Numbered from the stretch's first letter, positions 16,495 through 25,996 are shown. The stretch is DNA of 64,000 bases from Bacteroidota bacterium (GCA_023251435.1 JAHEYU010000011.1:1-64000); one strand, 5' to 3'. The notes: generated from the sequence alone by a model not told the origin. Made by a program: numbers and translations.

Positions 16495-17937
16495 ATGACA
16501 AAACACAACGAAGCTTCGCGAAGGTTGTTCCTGAAACAGGCTGCCGCATTATCATCCATGTTGGTATTTCCAACTATATTAACCAAAGCCATGTCGGGCG
16601 TCGATGCACCTTTGGCCGGACTTGCCAGTGCCGGCGAGCGTGTTAATCTGGCCTGCATCGGTATTGGAAATCAGGGAGGATCGGACATTAATTCACTGTA
16701 CAATACCGGATTATGTAACATTGTTGCACTGTGCGACACCGATATGGGTGCACCTCATACCCTGAAAACACTTGAGAAATTTCCAGATGTTCCGCGCTTT
16801 CAGGATTTCCGTAAGATGTTCGATAAAATGGCCAATCAGTTTGATGCTGTTTTAGTTGGCGTTCCCGATCATTCGCATTTCCCGATTAGCATGTTGGCCA
16901 TGTCGCTGGGAAAAGCTGTATTTGTCGAAAAGCCAATGGGCCGCACGTTCAACGAAGTGGAGCTGATGATGAAAGCTGCCGGTAAATACAAGGTCGTTAC
17001 GCAAATGGGTAATCAGGGACATTCGGAAGGGAATTACTTTCAGTTTAAAGCATGGGCCGAAGCCGGTATAATTAAAGATGTAACCGCGATTACCGCACAC
17101 ATGAATTCGGCGCGGCGCTGGCACGGATGGGATACTAAAATGACCAAATTCCCCAATGCCCAACCAATTCCGGAAACTCTGGACTGGGATACATGGTTGA
17201 TGGCAGTTAAAGAACACGACTACAATAAAGATTTTATCAACGGGCAATGGCGCTGTTGGTACGATTTCGGCATGGGCGCATTGGGCGACTGGGGCGCTCA
17301 CATTATCGATACTGCTCACGAATTCCTGAATCTGGGCTTGCCTTACGAGGTTGATCCGGTGAAACTTGAAGGTCACAATCCATTCTTTTTCCCGATGTCG
17401 TCAACCCTTTCATTTAAATTTCCGAAGAGAGGAAATATGCCTGCCTGCGAAATTATGTGGTACGATGGTGTAAATAATGTTCCGCAAGTTCCTGAAGGAT
17501 ATGGCGTTTCAGAACTCGATCCGAACATTCCACCAACAAGTGTGGGCAAAATACAACCTGCCAAACTGAATCCGGGTAAAATAATTTACGGCAAAGATCT
17601 GACTTTTAAAGGTGGATCGCACGGATCTACTTTGTCTATTATTCCGGCAGAAAAGGCAAAAGCAATGGAATCTAAATTACCTGAAGTTCCAAAGAGTCCT
17701 TCAAATCACTATGCCAATTTCCTGAAAGCGGTAAAAGGTGAAGAGAAAACCCGTTCGCCATTCGAAATTGCCGGTCCGTTAAGTCAGGTTTTTAATCTGG
17801 GAGTTCTGGCTCAGCAACTGAATACCAAAATTGTTTTCGACCGCGAAACCAAGCAAATTACCAATAACAAAATGGCCAATCAAATGCTCGTAGGTGCTCC
17901 TCCGCGCAAAGGTTGGGAACAATACTATAAACTGTAA
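16495..17937 (+). CDS. Tat-exported Gfo/Idh/MocA-family oxidoreductase
   Basis: 480 residues. The N-terminus carries a twin-arginine signal, 'SRRLFLKQAAAL', so the protein would be exported folded with its NAD(P) cofactor bound. A Rossmann motif 'ACIGIGNQGGSDI' (about 53-65), 'GVPDHSHFPISMLA', and the family signature 'EKPMGR' follow; the C-terminal half has the alpha/beta dimerisation domain ('GALGDWGAHIIDTAHEF'). Some relatives act as NAD-dependent glycosidases (GH109) or sugar dehydrogenases, and the neighbouring GH51 gene fits carbohydrate use. The substrate is not deducible. It has its own promoter and a very strong terminator. Confidence 0.88.
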   Translation: MTKHNEASRRLFLKQAAALSSMLVFPTILTKAMSGVDAPLAGLASAGERVNLACIGIGNQGGSDINSLYNTGLCNIVALCDTDMGAPHTLKTLEKFPDVPRFQDFRKMFDKMANQFDAVLVGVPDHSHFPISMLAMSLGKAVFVEKPMGRTFNEVELMMKAAGKYKVVTQMGNQGHSEGNYFQFKAWAEAGIIKDVTAITAHMNSARRWHGWDTKMTKFPNAQPIPETLDWDTWLMAVKEHDYNKDFINGQWRCWYDFGMGALGDWGAHIIDTAHEFLNLGLPYEVDPVKLEGHNPFFFPMSSTLSFKFPKRGNMPACEIMWYDGVNNVPQVPEGYGVSELDPNIPPTSVGKIQPAKLNPGKIIYGKDLTFKGGSHGSTLSIIPAEKAKAMESKLPEVPKSPSNHYANFLKAVKGEEKTRSPFEIAGPLSQVFNLGVLAQQLNTKIVFDRETKQITNNKMANQMLVGAPPRKGWEQYYKL

Positions 17938-17949
17938 CCGGTTTTATGA

Positions 17950-17996
17950 AAAAGCAACAAAGCCCGGAACAGTTCGCTCCGGGCTTTGTTGCTTTT
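17950..17996 (+). terminator. Very long (19-bp) perfect terminator stem
   Basis: Arms 17950-17968 and 17978-17996 are exact inverted complements around a 9-nt loop and carry terminal A and T runs, so it can act on both strands; it lies between convergent genes. Confidence 0.9.
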
Positions 17997-18041
17997 CAGA
18001 ATATATTGTCCGTTTACATACCTATTTGGCATTTTGCGTCA

Positions 18042-18118
18042 GTCATTTGTGGTCATTTATAGTCATTCTGTGGTCATTTCCCGGCAACTTAATGACTACC
18101 AAATGACAATTGAATGAC
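18042..18118. repeat. Phased GTCATT / AATGAC repeat array
   Basis: GTCATT occurs at 18042, 18052, 18062 and 18073, then its inverse AATGAC at 18091, 18102 and 18113. Steps are 10, 10, 11 and 11, 11 bases, so the array is helically phased and the two halves face each other around CCCGGCAAC-like sequence. It lies in the convergent gap after the Gfo/Idh/MocA gene. Function unknown. Confidence 0.75.
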
Positions 18119-18140
18119 TTTTATAATATTGGGTAATATT
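18113..18140. repeat. 28-base intergenic repeat, copy 1
   Basis: Begins with AATGACT and contains ATATTGGGTA; 23 of 28 bases match copy 2 at 19618-19645. It ends 19 bases beyond the stop codon of the minus-strand gene to its right. It overlaps the last AATGAC box of the phased array. Confidence 0.6.
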
Positions 18141-18159
18141 ATAGATCTCCATTTGGCAA

Positions 18160-19515
18160 TTACTCTTCGGAAAGAAATATTTGTTCAACGATAGTGGTTT
18201 TTACAATGAATACAAATTCTTCCAGAACATCCAATTCTTCTTCGGTCAGGTCCAGATTATTATAGGCTTCGTACAAACCTTGAATACGATCGATATCACC
18301 CGTTCGTGTGAGTCCCATCAATATGGCAGTGAGGTAGTTAAATGCTTCGATGTGATGTATCCATGTCCGGCCTGCAAAAAGTGATTGCATCGTGAACGTG
18401 GTAATTGGGCCTTCTTCATAGGGAGGTAAACTGACAAATAATGCACTCGTCATTAAAGTCTTCAACAATGGATATTCAGGAAACTTTGAATAATACTCCT
18501 GAAGTTTCTCATCATATTCGGGAGCGTCTTCGGCTCTAAGTATAATTAGTTCAAGGAAATATGACGCCGGATTTTCGGGTGTTTCGTTCCTGAAATCATT
18601 CAGGAGTCGCCTGGCAGCCTCCGGATTTTCGTTGGCTAAATCATAAACCTCGGTAAACAATTCACTGACTTCGTTACTTAGTTCATGATCGGCCAAACCC
18701 AGCATCTCCTTGGTAAACACATCGTCGGTTACCTCAAAATCGAAATCGTCCAAATATTCCTCCGAATATTGATCAACCTTTTCGGGCGAAACGATATTGG
18801 AGATTACATGTTCGGTTAAACGCCAAAATTTGTCCTCCTCTTCCTCATCTAAATCCTTACGGTTGTTATATAGTTTCTGATACAACTCGCCTTGCTCTTT
18901 AATCGTCATTCGGTCGAATTCACCTGATTCATCAAATTCATCTTCATCGTCGAGAATCTGGAAGTCAAAGTTTCCGGGGCCGGCAGTTCGCTCAAGCTGA
19001 GCGATTGTCCGGTTAATTTTCGATTGATCATCGTAAGGACCGCTCACATAAAATGGTTTGCCATCTTTGCCGCATTCAATTTCAATCAGCTCAACGTCGT
19101 CGGTATCTTCTTCGAGCATAAATTGGGTGATCGAAGTAAAGTCTTTATGAGGTTTGAACCCAAATTCTTCAGCATATTCAAGTCCGGCAAATACAATGTT
19201 ATGCGCAAGTGTGTAACTAATTGGCTCAAAAACAATGTACTCCATTTCATCTTTTTTCTCCTGATATTCGGCTTCAGGAATATTAAACAGGTATTGGGTG
19301 TTTTTAATGCCAAGGCAAAACAAATCAACCAGATACATGCATGAGGTAATGTTTCCGTTGGTGTGATTTCTGGCAACAACAACGTGTGCCACACCCTGTT
19401 CTTTCCAATCGGTATTTACCAGACATTCGAAAACAGGCAGACTGCGTGCTTTTTTGCGAATGTAATTTTCAGGACTAAGCATCTGGATTACTTTCCCCAT
19501 TTTTTTCTTTGCCAT
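18160..19515 (-). CDS. Conserved acidic protein of unknown function
   Basis: 451 residues, strongly acidic, no signal peptide. The N-terminal domain (about 20-180) has 'FECLVNTDWKEQGVAHVVVA' and 'NITSCMYLVDLFCLGIKN', a pattern I associate with a widespread uncharacterised domain; the middle contains an acid-rich linker ('DDEDEFDESGEFDR') and the C-terminal part is helical and may be repeat-like. It precedes, on the minus strand, only the repeat array and convergent terminator, and lies downstream of a UPF0158 gene. Both genes have a related 28-base repeat in the 3' flank. I cannot assign a function. Confidence 0.65.
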   Translation of the reverse strand: MAKKKMGKVIQMLSPENYIRKKARSLPVFECLVNTDWKEQGVAHVVVARNHTNGNITSCMYLVDLFCLGIKNTQYLFNIPEAEYQEKKDEMEYIVFEPISYTLAHNIVFAGLEYAEEFGFKPHKDFTSITQFMLEEDTDDVELIEIECGKDGKPFYVSGPYDDQSKINRTIAQLERTAGPGNFDFQILDDEDEFDESGEFDRMTIKEQGELYQKLYNNRKDLDEEEEDKFWRLTEHVISNIVSPEKVDQYSEEYLDDFDFEVTDDVFTKEMLGLADHELSNEVSELFTEVYDLANENPEAARRLLNDFRNETPENPASYFLELIILRAEDAPEYDEKLQEYYSKFPEYPLLKTLMTSALFVSLPPYEEGPITTFTMQSLFAGRTWIHHIEAFNYLTAILMGLTRTGDIDRIQGLYEAYNNLDLTEEELDVLEEFVFIVKTTIVEQIFLSEE

Positions 19516-19617
19516 AACGACGTTTTTTCTGATTGTAATTGCTTGATTAATTCGAACGCGATGATAGAATTTTAGAGCTTTTGCATTAGCATGAATGGGA
19601 AAGCATTTTCCATATTA

Positions 19618-19645
19618 AATGACTATTATGACATTGGGTATTGTT
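19618..19645. repeat. 28-base intergenic repeat, copy 2
   Basis: AATGACT, then ACATTGGGTA; 23/28 identity with copy 1. It lies 28 bases beyond the stop codon of the UPF0158 gene, the same placement as copy 1 has to its gene. Confidence 0.6.
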
Positions 19646-19673
19646 GTTTGTATCCGTTAAAATTATTTAGCCT

Positions 19674-20321
19674 TTACATTTTCTCGAAAGCGCCGCAATT
19701 AAATTCTTCTTCGTCACGCTGATCAAAGCGGGTCATGAGGCAAAACTGGTTATCTTCGAGGTCGCCTGTATGGTGTTTTTTGCAAGCTACACACAAACTG
19801 CGTATTGGTACCGAATTAGGGTCAATCTTATGGCCTTCGTCATCAAAGAATCCATTGGCTTCTTCGAAATCAAGCTCTTCGTCACTGTACAGTTCGGCTT
19901 CGAGCAAATCTTTCACATATTCTTCAAGATAAGCTTTTTTAAAATCGAACCAATCCTGGCGAATTTCCGAATTATGAATAATATGCTGGAAGTTGGCAAA
20001 AGGCTTCCGGTGCCGGAGCGCTTCTGCCAACTGTTGTATTATTTTAGAATCTGGCATCGCTGCTGTAAAATCTTCCATTATCCTGAATGATTCGTGCGAT
20101 GAAAGTGGCTCGATGCTGATGTAATTTTCCCAGTCAGGATATTTTAAACCCAAGCTTTCAGGAGTTTCACCAACAAGTCCTTCAAATTCTTCCGGGTCGT
20201 CAACTAAAAGAGCCGGAACATCTTCCATTTCAAAAGTTTCAGTATTCACAAAGCAGGTCATGCCACAATCGATCGATTCGGCAATACTTCCGATCAATTC
20301 ATTTGGGTATTTTTCGTTCAT
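19674..20321 (-). CDS. UPF0158-family protein with Cys-rich tail
   Basis: 215 residues. The central region (about 7-150) matches the UPF0158 pattern: 'IAESIDCGMTCFVNTET', a spaced acidic stretch, 'SFRIMEDFTAAMPDS', 'LAEALRHRKPFANFQHIIH' and 'DWFDFKKAYLEEYV'. The last 50 residues add a tail with 'LCVACKKHH', 'FCLMTRFD' and 'FNCGAFE', four cysteines that look like a small metal site of the kind seen in other short Bacteroidota proteins. No function is established for the family. It lies 53 bases downstream of the AIM24-like gene and is likely cotranscribed with it. Confidence 0.75.
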   Translation of the reverse strand: MNEKYPNELIGSIAESIDCGMTCFVNTETFEMEDVPALLVDDPEEFEGLVGETPESLGLKYPDWENYISIEPLSSHESFRIMEDFTAAMPDSKIIQQLAEALRHRKPFANFQHIIHNSEIRQDWFDFKKAYLEEYVKDLLEAELYSDEELDFEEANGFFDDEGHKIDPNSVPIRSLCVACKKHHTGDLEDNQFCLMTRFDQRDEEEFNCGAFEKM

Positions 20322-20374
20322 GGTTCTTGAAATTTTAAAGGTTGATTTAATTCCAGACTGTGCTTTTAGTCTGA

Positions 20375-21142
20375 TTATTCGAAAATATTATTGAGTAAGC
20401 CACCGCTAGATTCCTTGCGGCTGTTGGGTCCGAATGAGCTGAGCTGTGCCACCAGTTTTCGGATTGGCATCGACTGTAACCATATTTTACCGGTTCCGCG
20501 CAGGGTTGCCAAAAATAATCCTTCACCGCCAAATACCATTGAACGGAGTCCACCGGCCTGTTGAATATCGAAATCAATAGATTCTTCGAAGGCCACCACG
20601 CAACCCGTATCAACACGAAGTACTTCGTTGTTCAGCTGGCGCTCAATCACAGTACCTCCGGCATGAATAAATGCTTTCCCGTCGCCTTGCAGTGTTTGCA
20701 GAATAAAACCTTCGCCGCCAAAAAATCCGGCACCTAATTTACGGTTTAGACGAATGGATATTTTGGTTCCCAACGCGGCGCAAAGAAATGCATCTTTTTG
20801 TACGATCAACGAACCCCGGTGTTGAGTTAGGTCAACCGGAATAATTGTTCCGGGGTAAGGAGCTGCAAATGCAACATGTTTTTTGCCCCAGCCCTGGTTG
20901 GTGAAATGAGTGATGAACAACGATTCGCCGGTAATAAGGCGCGAACCGGCCGAAAGTACTTTGTCGAAAAATCCGGCGCGGGGATTCGATCCATCGCCCA
21001 TTTTTGACTCGAAACTTATACCGTCTTCCATATAAAGCATGGCGCCGGCTTCGGCGATCACTGTTTCTCCTGAGTCAAGTTCAATTTCAACCAACTGAAC
21101 GTCGTGCCCCATGATTTTGTAATCAATTTCGTGTGATTGCAT
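20375..21142 (-). CDS. AIM24 / TIGR00266 family protein
   Basis: 255 residues, cytoplasmic, beta-rich. Features of the family: '[27 protein letters not shown]' region at about 15-41, repeated Gly-rich beta turns ('[21 protein letters not shown]'), '[17 protein letters not shown]' and '[21 protein letters not shown]' near the C-terminus. Members form TRAP-like beta barrels in structures; the bacterial role is unknown, although mitochondrial AIM24 affects membrane complexes. It follows the aldo/keto reductase gene by about 130 bases and has its own promoter box. Confidence 0.85.
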   Translation of the reverse strand: MQSHEIDYKIMGHDVQLVEIELDSGETVIAEAGAMLYMEDGISFESKMGDGSNPRAGFFDKVLSAGSRLITGESLFITHFTNQGWGKKHVAFAAPYPGTIIPVDLTQHRGSLIVQKDAFLCAALGTKISIRLNRKLGAGFFGGEGFILQTLQGDGKAFIHAGGTVIERQLNNEVLRVDTGCVVAFEESIDFDIQQAGGLRSMVFGGEGLFLATLRGTGKIWLQSMPIRKLVAQLSSFGPNSRKESSGGLLNNIFE

Positions 21143-21185
21143 GTGAAAAGTTTTTTATAAATGTTCGTTTTCGAAAGTTTTATTA

Positions 21186-21193
21186 CAAAGTTA
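21186..21193 (-). promoter_or_regulatory. -7 box upstream of the AIM24-like gene
   Basis: TAACTTTG on the minus strand matches TAnnTTTG, 43 bases before the ATG. Confidence 0.55.
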
Positions 21194-21272
21194 TGGATTG
21201 TTATAAAATGAAACGGCATTTTTCGACCGGAAAGTTGATTTTACCGGTGAAATGGTTGATAAGCAATTCGGG

Positions 21273-22268
21273 TTAAAGTTCCAGCTTAAGTTTATTAAGT
21301 TCGGCTGTGATGAAATTAATTTCACCGGGGCTAAGTTTCAGTTGTGCTGCCTTTGCATTTTCTATGGCCTGTGCGGCGTTACGGGCACCAACCAGTGCTA
21401 TGGTAATTCCGGGTTGGTTAATTGTCCATCCAATAACCAATTGGCTAAGTGTAGCACTTTTTCCTTCGGCCAGCGGTTTTATTTTTTCAAGAAAGGCATT
21501 GGTGAGCTCAATGTTTTTTGTAGAATAATAAGGTAAATCAGCACGGGTGTCACCTTCGTTAAAATGATGTCCGGGTTTTATTTTTCCGGATAAAACGCCA
21601 CGTTGTAAGGGGCTGTATGCGAGTACCGATTTTTTATTTTCGATCAGGTATGGAACAAGTTCTTTCTCGATTCCCCGGTTAATCATGCTGTACGAAACCT
21701 GATCCGAAACCAGATCGATGTATTTGGCCGCTTCTTTCATAAGTGCAACATCGTAATTGCAGACCCCGGCATACCGTACTTTTCCATCTTTAATCAATCG
21801 GGCAACGGCTTCCATTGTTTCCTGAACCGGTGTTGTTGGGTCGGCCCAGTGAATCTGGTAAAGATCAATGTAATCAGTTCCAAGCCGCTTCAGGCTATCT
21901 TCGCATTCTTTAATAATTCCATCTTTTCCGGAGTACCGGTAAATGTCGAGTGGTTTTCCGTCATTGTCGTGGCTGTTAAAAAAGAATTGTCCTTTTGTGC
22001 CCGCCCAGCTCAATCCAAATTTAGTAAGTATCTGAATCTTATCGCGCGGAATGCTTTTGATGGCTTCCCCGGTAATTTCTTCGCTTAATCCTTGTCCGTA
22101 TGCAGGAGCGGTATCAATTGTGGTTACTCCGCAATCGTATGAAGCCTGAATTGCCTTTACGGCTTCGCTGAGTTCTGTTCCTCCCCACATCCAGCCTCCG
22201 GCGGCCCATGCGCCAAATGTAACTACTGATAAATTTAAATCTGATTGACCTAATTTCCGGTATTCCAT
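21273..22268 (-). CDS. Aldo/keto reductase
   Basis: 331 residues, a single (alpha/beta)8 barrel that reduces aldehydes or ketones with NADPH. Seen: 'GAWAAGGWMWGG' near residue 20, the catalytic Asp/Tyr region 'TIDTAPAYGQGLSEE', catalytic Lys in 'ILTKFGLSW', 'YIDLYQIHWADP' with the catalytic His, and the cofactor loop 'ALVGARNAAQAIENAKA'. It resembles the branch often annotated as oxidoreductases of perakine-reductase/YghZ type; the substrate is unknown. It starts 6 bases after the large kinase gene ends and is therefore cotranscribed with it, which is an odd pairing. Confidence 0.9.
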   Translation of the reverse strand: MEYRKLGQSDLNLSVVTFGAWAAGGWMWGGTELSEAVKAIQASYDCGVTTIDTAPAYGQGLSEEITGEAIKSIPRDKIQILTKFGLSWAGTKGQFFFNSHDNDGKPLDIYRYSGKDGIIKECEDSLKRLGTDYIDLYQIHWADPTTPVQETMEAVARLIKDGKVRYAGVCNYDVALMKEAAKYIDLVSDQVSYSMINRGIEKELVPYLIENKKSVLAYSPLQRGVLSGKIKPGHHFNEGDTRADLPYYSTKNIELTNAFLEKIKPLAEGKSATLSQLVIGWTINQPGITIALVGARNAAQAIENAKAAQLKLSPGEINFITAELNKLKLEL

Positions 22269-22274
22269 GATTGT

Positions 22275-25200
22275 TTATTTAAGGTTTTTCCCGTTTTTGA
22301 AAACAGGTATTTCGATATAAAAAGTGGTACCTTCTCCAATTTGCGTGGTGTACCAAAGTTTTCCACCAAAATTACTGACAATATTTTTTACAATTGACAA
22401 GCCAAGCCCCATTCCGCTGGTTTTGGTAGTGAAATTTGGTTCGAATAAATGTTCCAGCGCTTCTTCGCTGATTCCGGAACCATTGTCGCCAATTGCAATC
22501 AGGGCAACAGATTCTTCTTTCTTTACTTCAATACGAATTTCTCCGTTTAAGTCAGCCGGAATTGCCTGAATTGAGTTTTTTATCAGGTTCAGGAAAGCCC
22601 GCGAAAGTTGCTCTTTGTCGGCAAAAATACTGACTTCCTTCAGATTGTTCATTTCAAACGAAAAATGAAGATTCTGGTTGGGTACAAACAACTCGCAAAC
22701 ATTTTTCAATACTTCAATCAGGTCGAAAACCTCGTTCTTCGCTTTGGGTATTTGCGCAAAGTTCGAAAACTCGGTAGCAATTCCCGAAAGTGTGTCAATC
22801 TGTTCAATAAGGTTTTGAGTCACACGCTCGAAATAATCATCGTAGTGTTCCCTGCCTTCAGCTTTTGCTCTTTGCAGGTACTGGATGTTCAGCTTCATCG
22901 GGGTGAGCGGATTTTTAATTTCGTGGGCAACCTGTTTGGCCATTTCGCGCCAGGCCGATTCGCGTTCCGATCTGGCCAGCAGTTCGGCACTTTCGGCTAG
23001 TTCGTCAACTTTGTGGTTGTACTCGCGAACCAATGCTCCAATTTCGTCTTCAGCCTGATAATTAATTTGCTCGTTCTTTTTGCCCAGTTGAATCCCTTTC
23101 AGTTTTTCGCGGATAAGACTCAATGGTAAAGTAATTTTATTCGACAAAACAACTGCCACAATTACACTGGCAAGAAAAAGTAAAAGGTACAGATTGAAGA
23201 ATGCAACGATGAAGGTTGATATACCTTGTTTCAATTCGTCTTCACGCGTAAAATACGGCAGGTTAAGGTAGCCAAGATAATCGCCGCGATTGTTCAAAAT
23301 AGGCTCATAAGCAGAAAGATACGATAGATTTCCAATCTTTTCGGGATGAAAAAAGTTGAGCTGGTACTTCTCCGATAATTCGTAAAAAGCTTCGGCGTTC
23401 ATTCTTTCCGAGGTAATTCCTTTGCGGAATATTTCGGGGCGCGACGAGGCAAGCAGCTCGCCCTTCACATCGTAAATATTAATGTCGGTCCTGAAAATAT
23501 TTGAAAGCTTGTATAATTCTCTAAAGAGCCATTGCTGAAGTTCAGGGGTAATCGAGCTCACGTTAATCAACCTGTTGTTAATTTCTTCTGAAATAGACCT
23601 CATTTTATCCTGAAGGTCGTGCCGGTGCCTTTGCTGATACTCCTGAATGTTATAATAAATGGTTCCGGCGGCCACAAAAAGTAGAGAAACCAATACAACC
23701 GAGATGATCGCCGCCTGAATTCTGAAACGCAGATCGTGTGGGATGATCAGCTTCCGGAATTGCGGATTGCCTATTAGTCCGATCGTTAACACGAATACAA
23801 AATAGAATACAAAAATGTATGGAAACGAAATCAGGTAATCGGTAAAAACCAGCGATCGTTTGCTGACAATGATATAGTTCTTGCTGTCGAACCGGTAAAT
23901 TACATGGTCGTAACCATCAAATTTTCGAAGTTCAAATTCATTGTCCGAATTTCCGATATAGTACGATTGCAAATAATAATTGTAGGTATAATCACCCGAT
24001 CGGCTCACCAATTCCTCGTCGAAATATTTTGCGTACGAGAGGTATTTGTATCTGAAAGGCTTGATCAGAGTTCGGTCCATCAGCAATTCGGGGAACCCGA
24101 TGCCTTCCGAAACTTTTTTAGCGATCAGCTCAATAAAGAGCGAAAAACCTTTCGAATCATCAACCAACGGATAGTGGATTTTTCCGAAGTAAGAAACCCG
24201 TCCGTCCATATTATTCATATAATAAAAGCTGCTTCCCGGAACTTTTGTTCCCGAATCTTCAATCATTTTATCGAAATAAGGAAAGCAAGGCTCCGAAACA
24301 TTATCAGGCTGAATTAGCAAACTGTCGTTACCAGCGCAGAACGTGAATTGAATATCGTATTTTCTGAAATATCCATCGAAATAGTTGCGGGTAAGATAGT
24401 TTTCCAATTCCCGGTATGGAGGAATCAGCAGTCGGGGAATGATGGAATCGACATTGAACTGATTTTGCATATTGGCAAGGAAAACTTCGGCCACCGGATC
24501 CTGTTCTGAACTTAAGTTAACGGCCATCAGTTTTTGTATCTGAATATCTCGCTGTTCAATGGTTTCGTAAACCACCATCAGACTGGTGACCGAAAAAAGC
24601 GAAATAAACAGAATTGAATACGAAAGTGAAAATCCTGAAATATGAAGCTTCTTAATTTGGTTTTGCAGCAAATTAACCGAGAGAAACAACGCGAGCAGAT
24701 AAAATTCGCTGGTCTGAAAAAGGATACAAAGAAGAATTGAAATCGGTATGGCAATCAAATGAATATTCAGGAAAGTACGTTTGTTAATCAGGTTCTCTGT
24801 TTTTTCAATGATTTTCAGGTTAATCAGAAAAACTGAAAATAAAAGCATCGCGATGGCCAGATAACTGCTTACGCTAAATTGGTCGATGTCGGTAATCCGG
24901 TTCAGTTTGTAAGTGATGTTGCTGTTTCTTATTAGGTTGCCAATCATTAGGCCAACTAACTGGTAGAGTGCTCCGGCAAAGAAAAACGAAGGAATAACCA
25001 TCGATTTTCTGTATGTTCCCTTAAGTTCAAATTCGCGGATAAAAACCAGGCTCCAGAAAAAAATCAGCACTGTTATCAGGAAAAAGTCGCCCAATGAAGG
25101 GAGCATTTTTGAAATTGCGTAATATTTCGCACTGAAAATTTCGAGGTGATCGAGTATCGCCGGAATACCAAAAAGTATATGAATCCAGTAAATTACGAAT

Positions 25201-25946
25201 AGTACAACTGTCATTACCAGCATTTTCGCGAGAAAATTTTCTTCGTGGTAATCGTTTATCCGGCGATATACCACAAGAAGCAAAAATGTAAGCCCAAGTA
25301 AATACAGAAAAGCGGTAGTATAGAATTGTGGTTCGCCAACCTGAATTCTTCCGTCAGGAATTACCGAGAATAGATAAAGGTTGGCAGAGTCCTGGATTTC
25401 GTAGGCGTTTTTACTATTCTCGGCAGTTATTCTGAACTTGGATGGTAATTTGAAGGGAGCAATAAACTTGTTTTCCAGAAACTGGTTTTCATACGAATAG
25501 TTGGTTTTGATGTGCATCAAACCGATCAACTGATGATTTCCGACCATCCTTTTTTGAGCCGCAAAAATTCCATTTGGCAGTGTTAGCAGCCCGTTTCCGA
25601 CCGATAGTTTTGTGAGCAGATTTGGAAATGAAAAGCGGTTACTCGACCAGTAAACCATTTTTTGTTCGCTGAAAATAACGAATCCCAATCCGTCATTTTC
25701 GAATAGCTTATTTAAATCAGAAAAAGTGGAAGCATAATTTTCGGATGGCTGATTTTGGGTGAGTTTCTTTTCAGCTTCATCGAGGTATTCCGACAACTTT
25801 TTTTCCTGTTCGAGAAAAGTCTGCTGAAAAGCCTGAATGATTTTTTTTTCGGGCTGATGGTAGATGTTCCTGTGTTCCAGAAGGAATGCCGCTACAAAAA
25901 AAAGTAACGAGAGTGCAGGTAATATGTATCGTCTGAATTCCTTCAT
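22275..25946 (-). CDS. Very large NtrY-like membrane sensor histidine kinase
   Basis: 1223 residues, far longer than usual kinases. Order: membrane helix at about 8-24; first extracytoplasmic domain to about 205; a membrane block of some eight helices (about 210-500); second extracytoplasmic domain (about 505-700); further helices (about 705-770); third extracytoplasmic, sensor-like part (about 770-890); helix; HAMP (about 915-965, 'KITLPLSLIREKLKGIQLG'); HisKA with His1008 in 'QVAHEIKNPLTPMKL'; HATPase_c to the end ('NLIKNSIQAI', 'GDNGSGIS', 'GMGLGLSIVKNIV'). The H-box is of the NtrB/NtrY type, whose partners are usually NtrC-like regulators for sigma-54 genes. No response regulator adjoins it, so it is an orphan here. 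Confidence 0.88.
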   Translation of the reverse strand: MKEFRRYILPALSLLFFVAAFLLEHRNIYHQPEKKIIQAFQQTFLEQEKKLSEYLDEAEKKLTQNQPSENYASTFSDLNKLFENDGLGFVIFSEQKMVYWSSNRFSFPNLLTKLSVGNGLLTLPNGIFAAQKRMVGNHQLIGLMHIKTNYSYENQFLENKFIAPFKLPSKFRITAENSKNAYEIQDSANLYLFSVIPDGRIQVGEPQFYTTAFLYLLGLTFLLLVVYRRINDYHEENFLAKMLVMTVVLFVIYWIHILFGIPAILDHLEIFSAKYYAISKMLPSLGDFFLITVLIFFWSLVFIREFELKGTYRKSMVIPSFFFAGALYQLVGLMIGNLIRNSNITYKLNRITDIDQFSVSSYLAIAMLLFSVFLINLKIIEKTENLINKRTFLNIHLIAIPISILLCILFQTSEFYLLALFLSVNLLQNQIKKLHISGFSLSYSILFISLFSVTSLMVVYETIEQRDIQIQKLMAVNLSSEQDPVAEVFLANMQNQFNVDSIIPRLLIPPYRELENYLTRNYFDGYFRKYDIQFTFCAGNDSLLIQPDNVSEPCFPYFDKMIEDSGTKVPGSSFYYMNNMDGRVSYFGKIHYPLVDDSKGFSLFIELIAKKVSEGIGFPELLMDRTLIKPFRYKYLSYAKYFDEELVSRSGDYTYNYYLQSYYIGNSDNEFELRKFDGYDHVIYRFDSKNYIIVSKRSLVFTDYLISFPYIFVFYFVFVLTIGLIGNPQFRKLIIPHDLRFRIQAAIISVVLVSLLFVAAGTIYYNIQEYQQRHRHDLQDKMRSISEEINNRLINVSSITPELQQWLFRELYKLSNIFRTDINIYDVKGELLASSRPEIFRKGITSERMNAEAFYELSEKYQLNFFHPEKIGNLSYLSAYEPILNNRGDYLGYLNLPYFTREDELKQGISTFIVAFFNLYLLLFLASVIVAVVLSNKITLPLSLIREKLKGIQLGKKNEQINYQAEDEIGALVREYNHKVDELAESAELLARSERESAWREMAKQVAHEIKNPLTPMKLNIQYLQRAKAEGREHYDDYFERVTQNLIEQIDTLSGIATEFSNFAQIPKAKNEVFDLIEVLKNVCELFVPNQNLHFSFEMNNLKEVSIFADKEQLSRAFLNLIKNSIQAIPADLNGEIRIEVKKEESVALIAIGDNGSGISEEALEHLFEPNFTTKTSGMGLGLSIVKNIVSNFGGKLWYTTQIGEGTTFYIEIPVFKNGKNLK

Positions 25947-25996
25947 GTCACAAAATAATCAAAATTCGGTTCAAAGCCGGATTTCCCCGGATTATT

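Noticed and set aside
18042-18118. Phased GTCATT repeats as a CRISPR array
   Set aside because: Units are only 6 bases with 4-5 base gaps; no spacer-length intervals and no cas genes.
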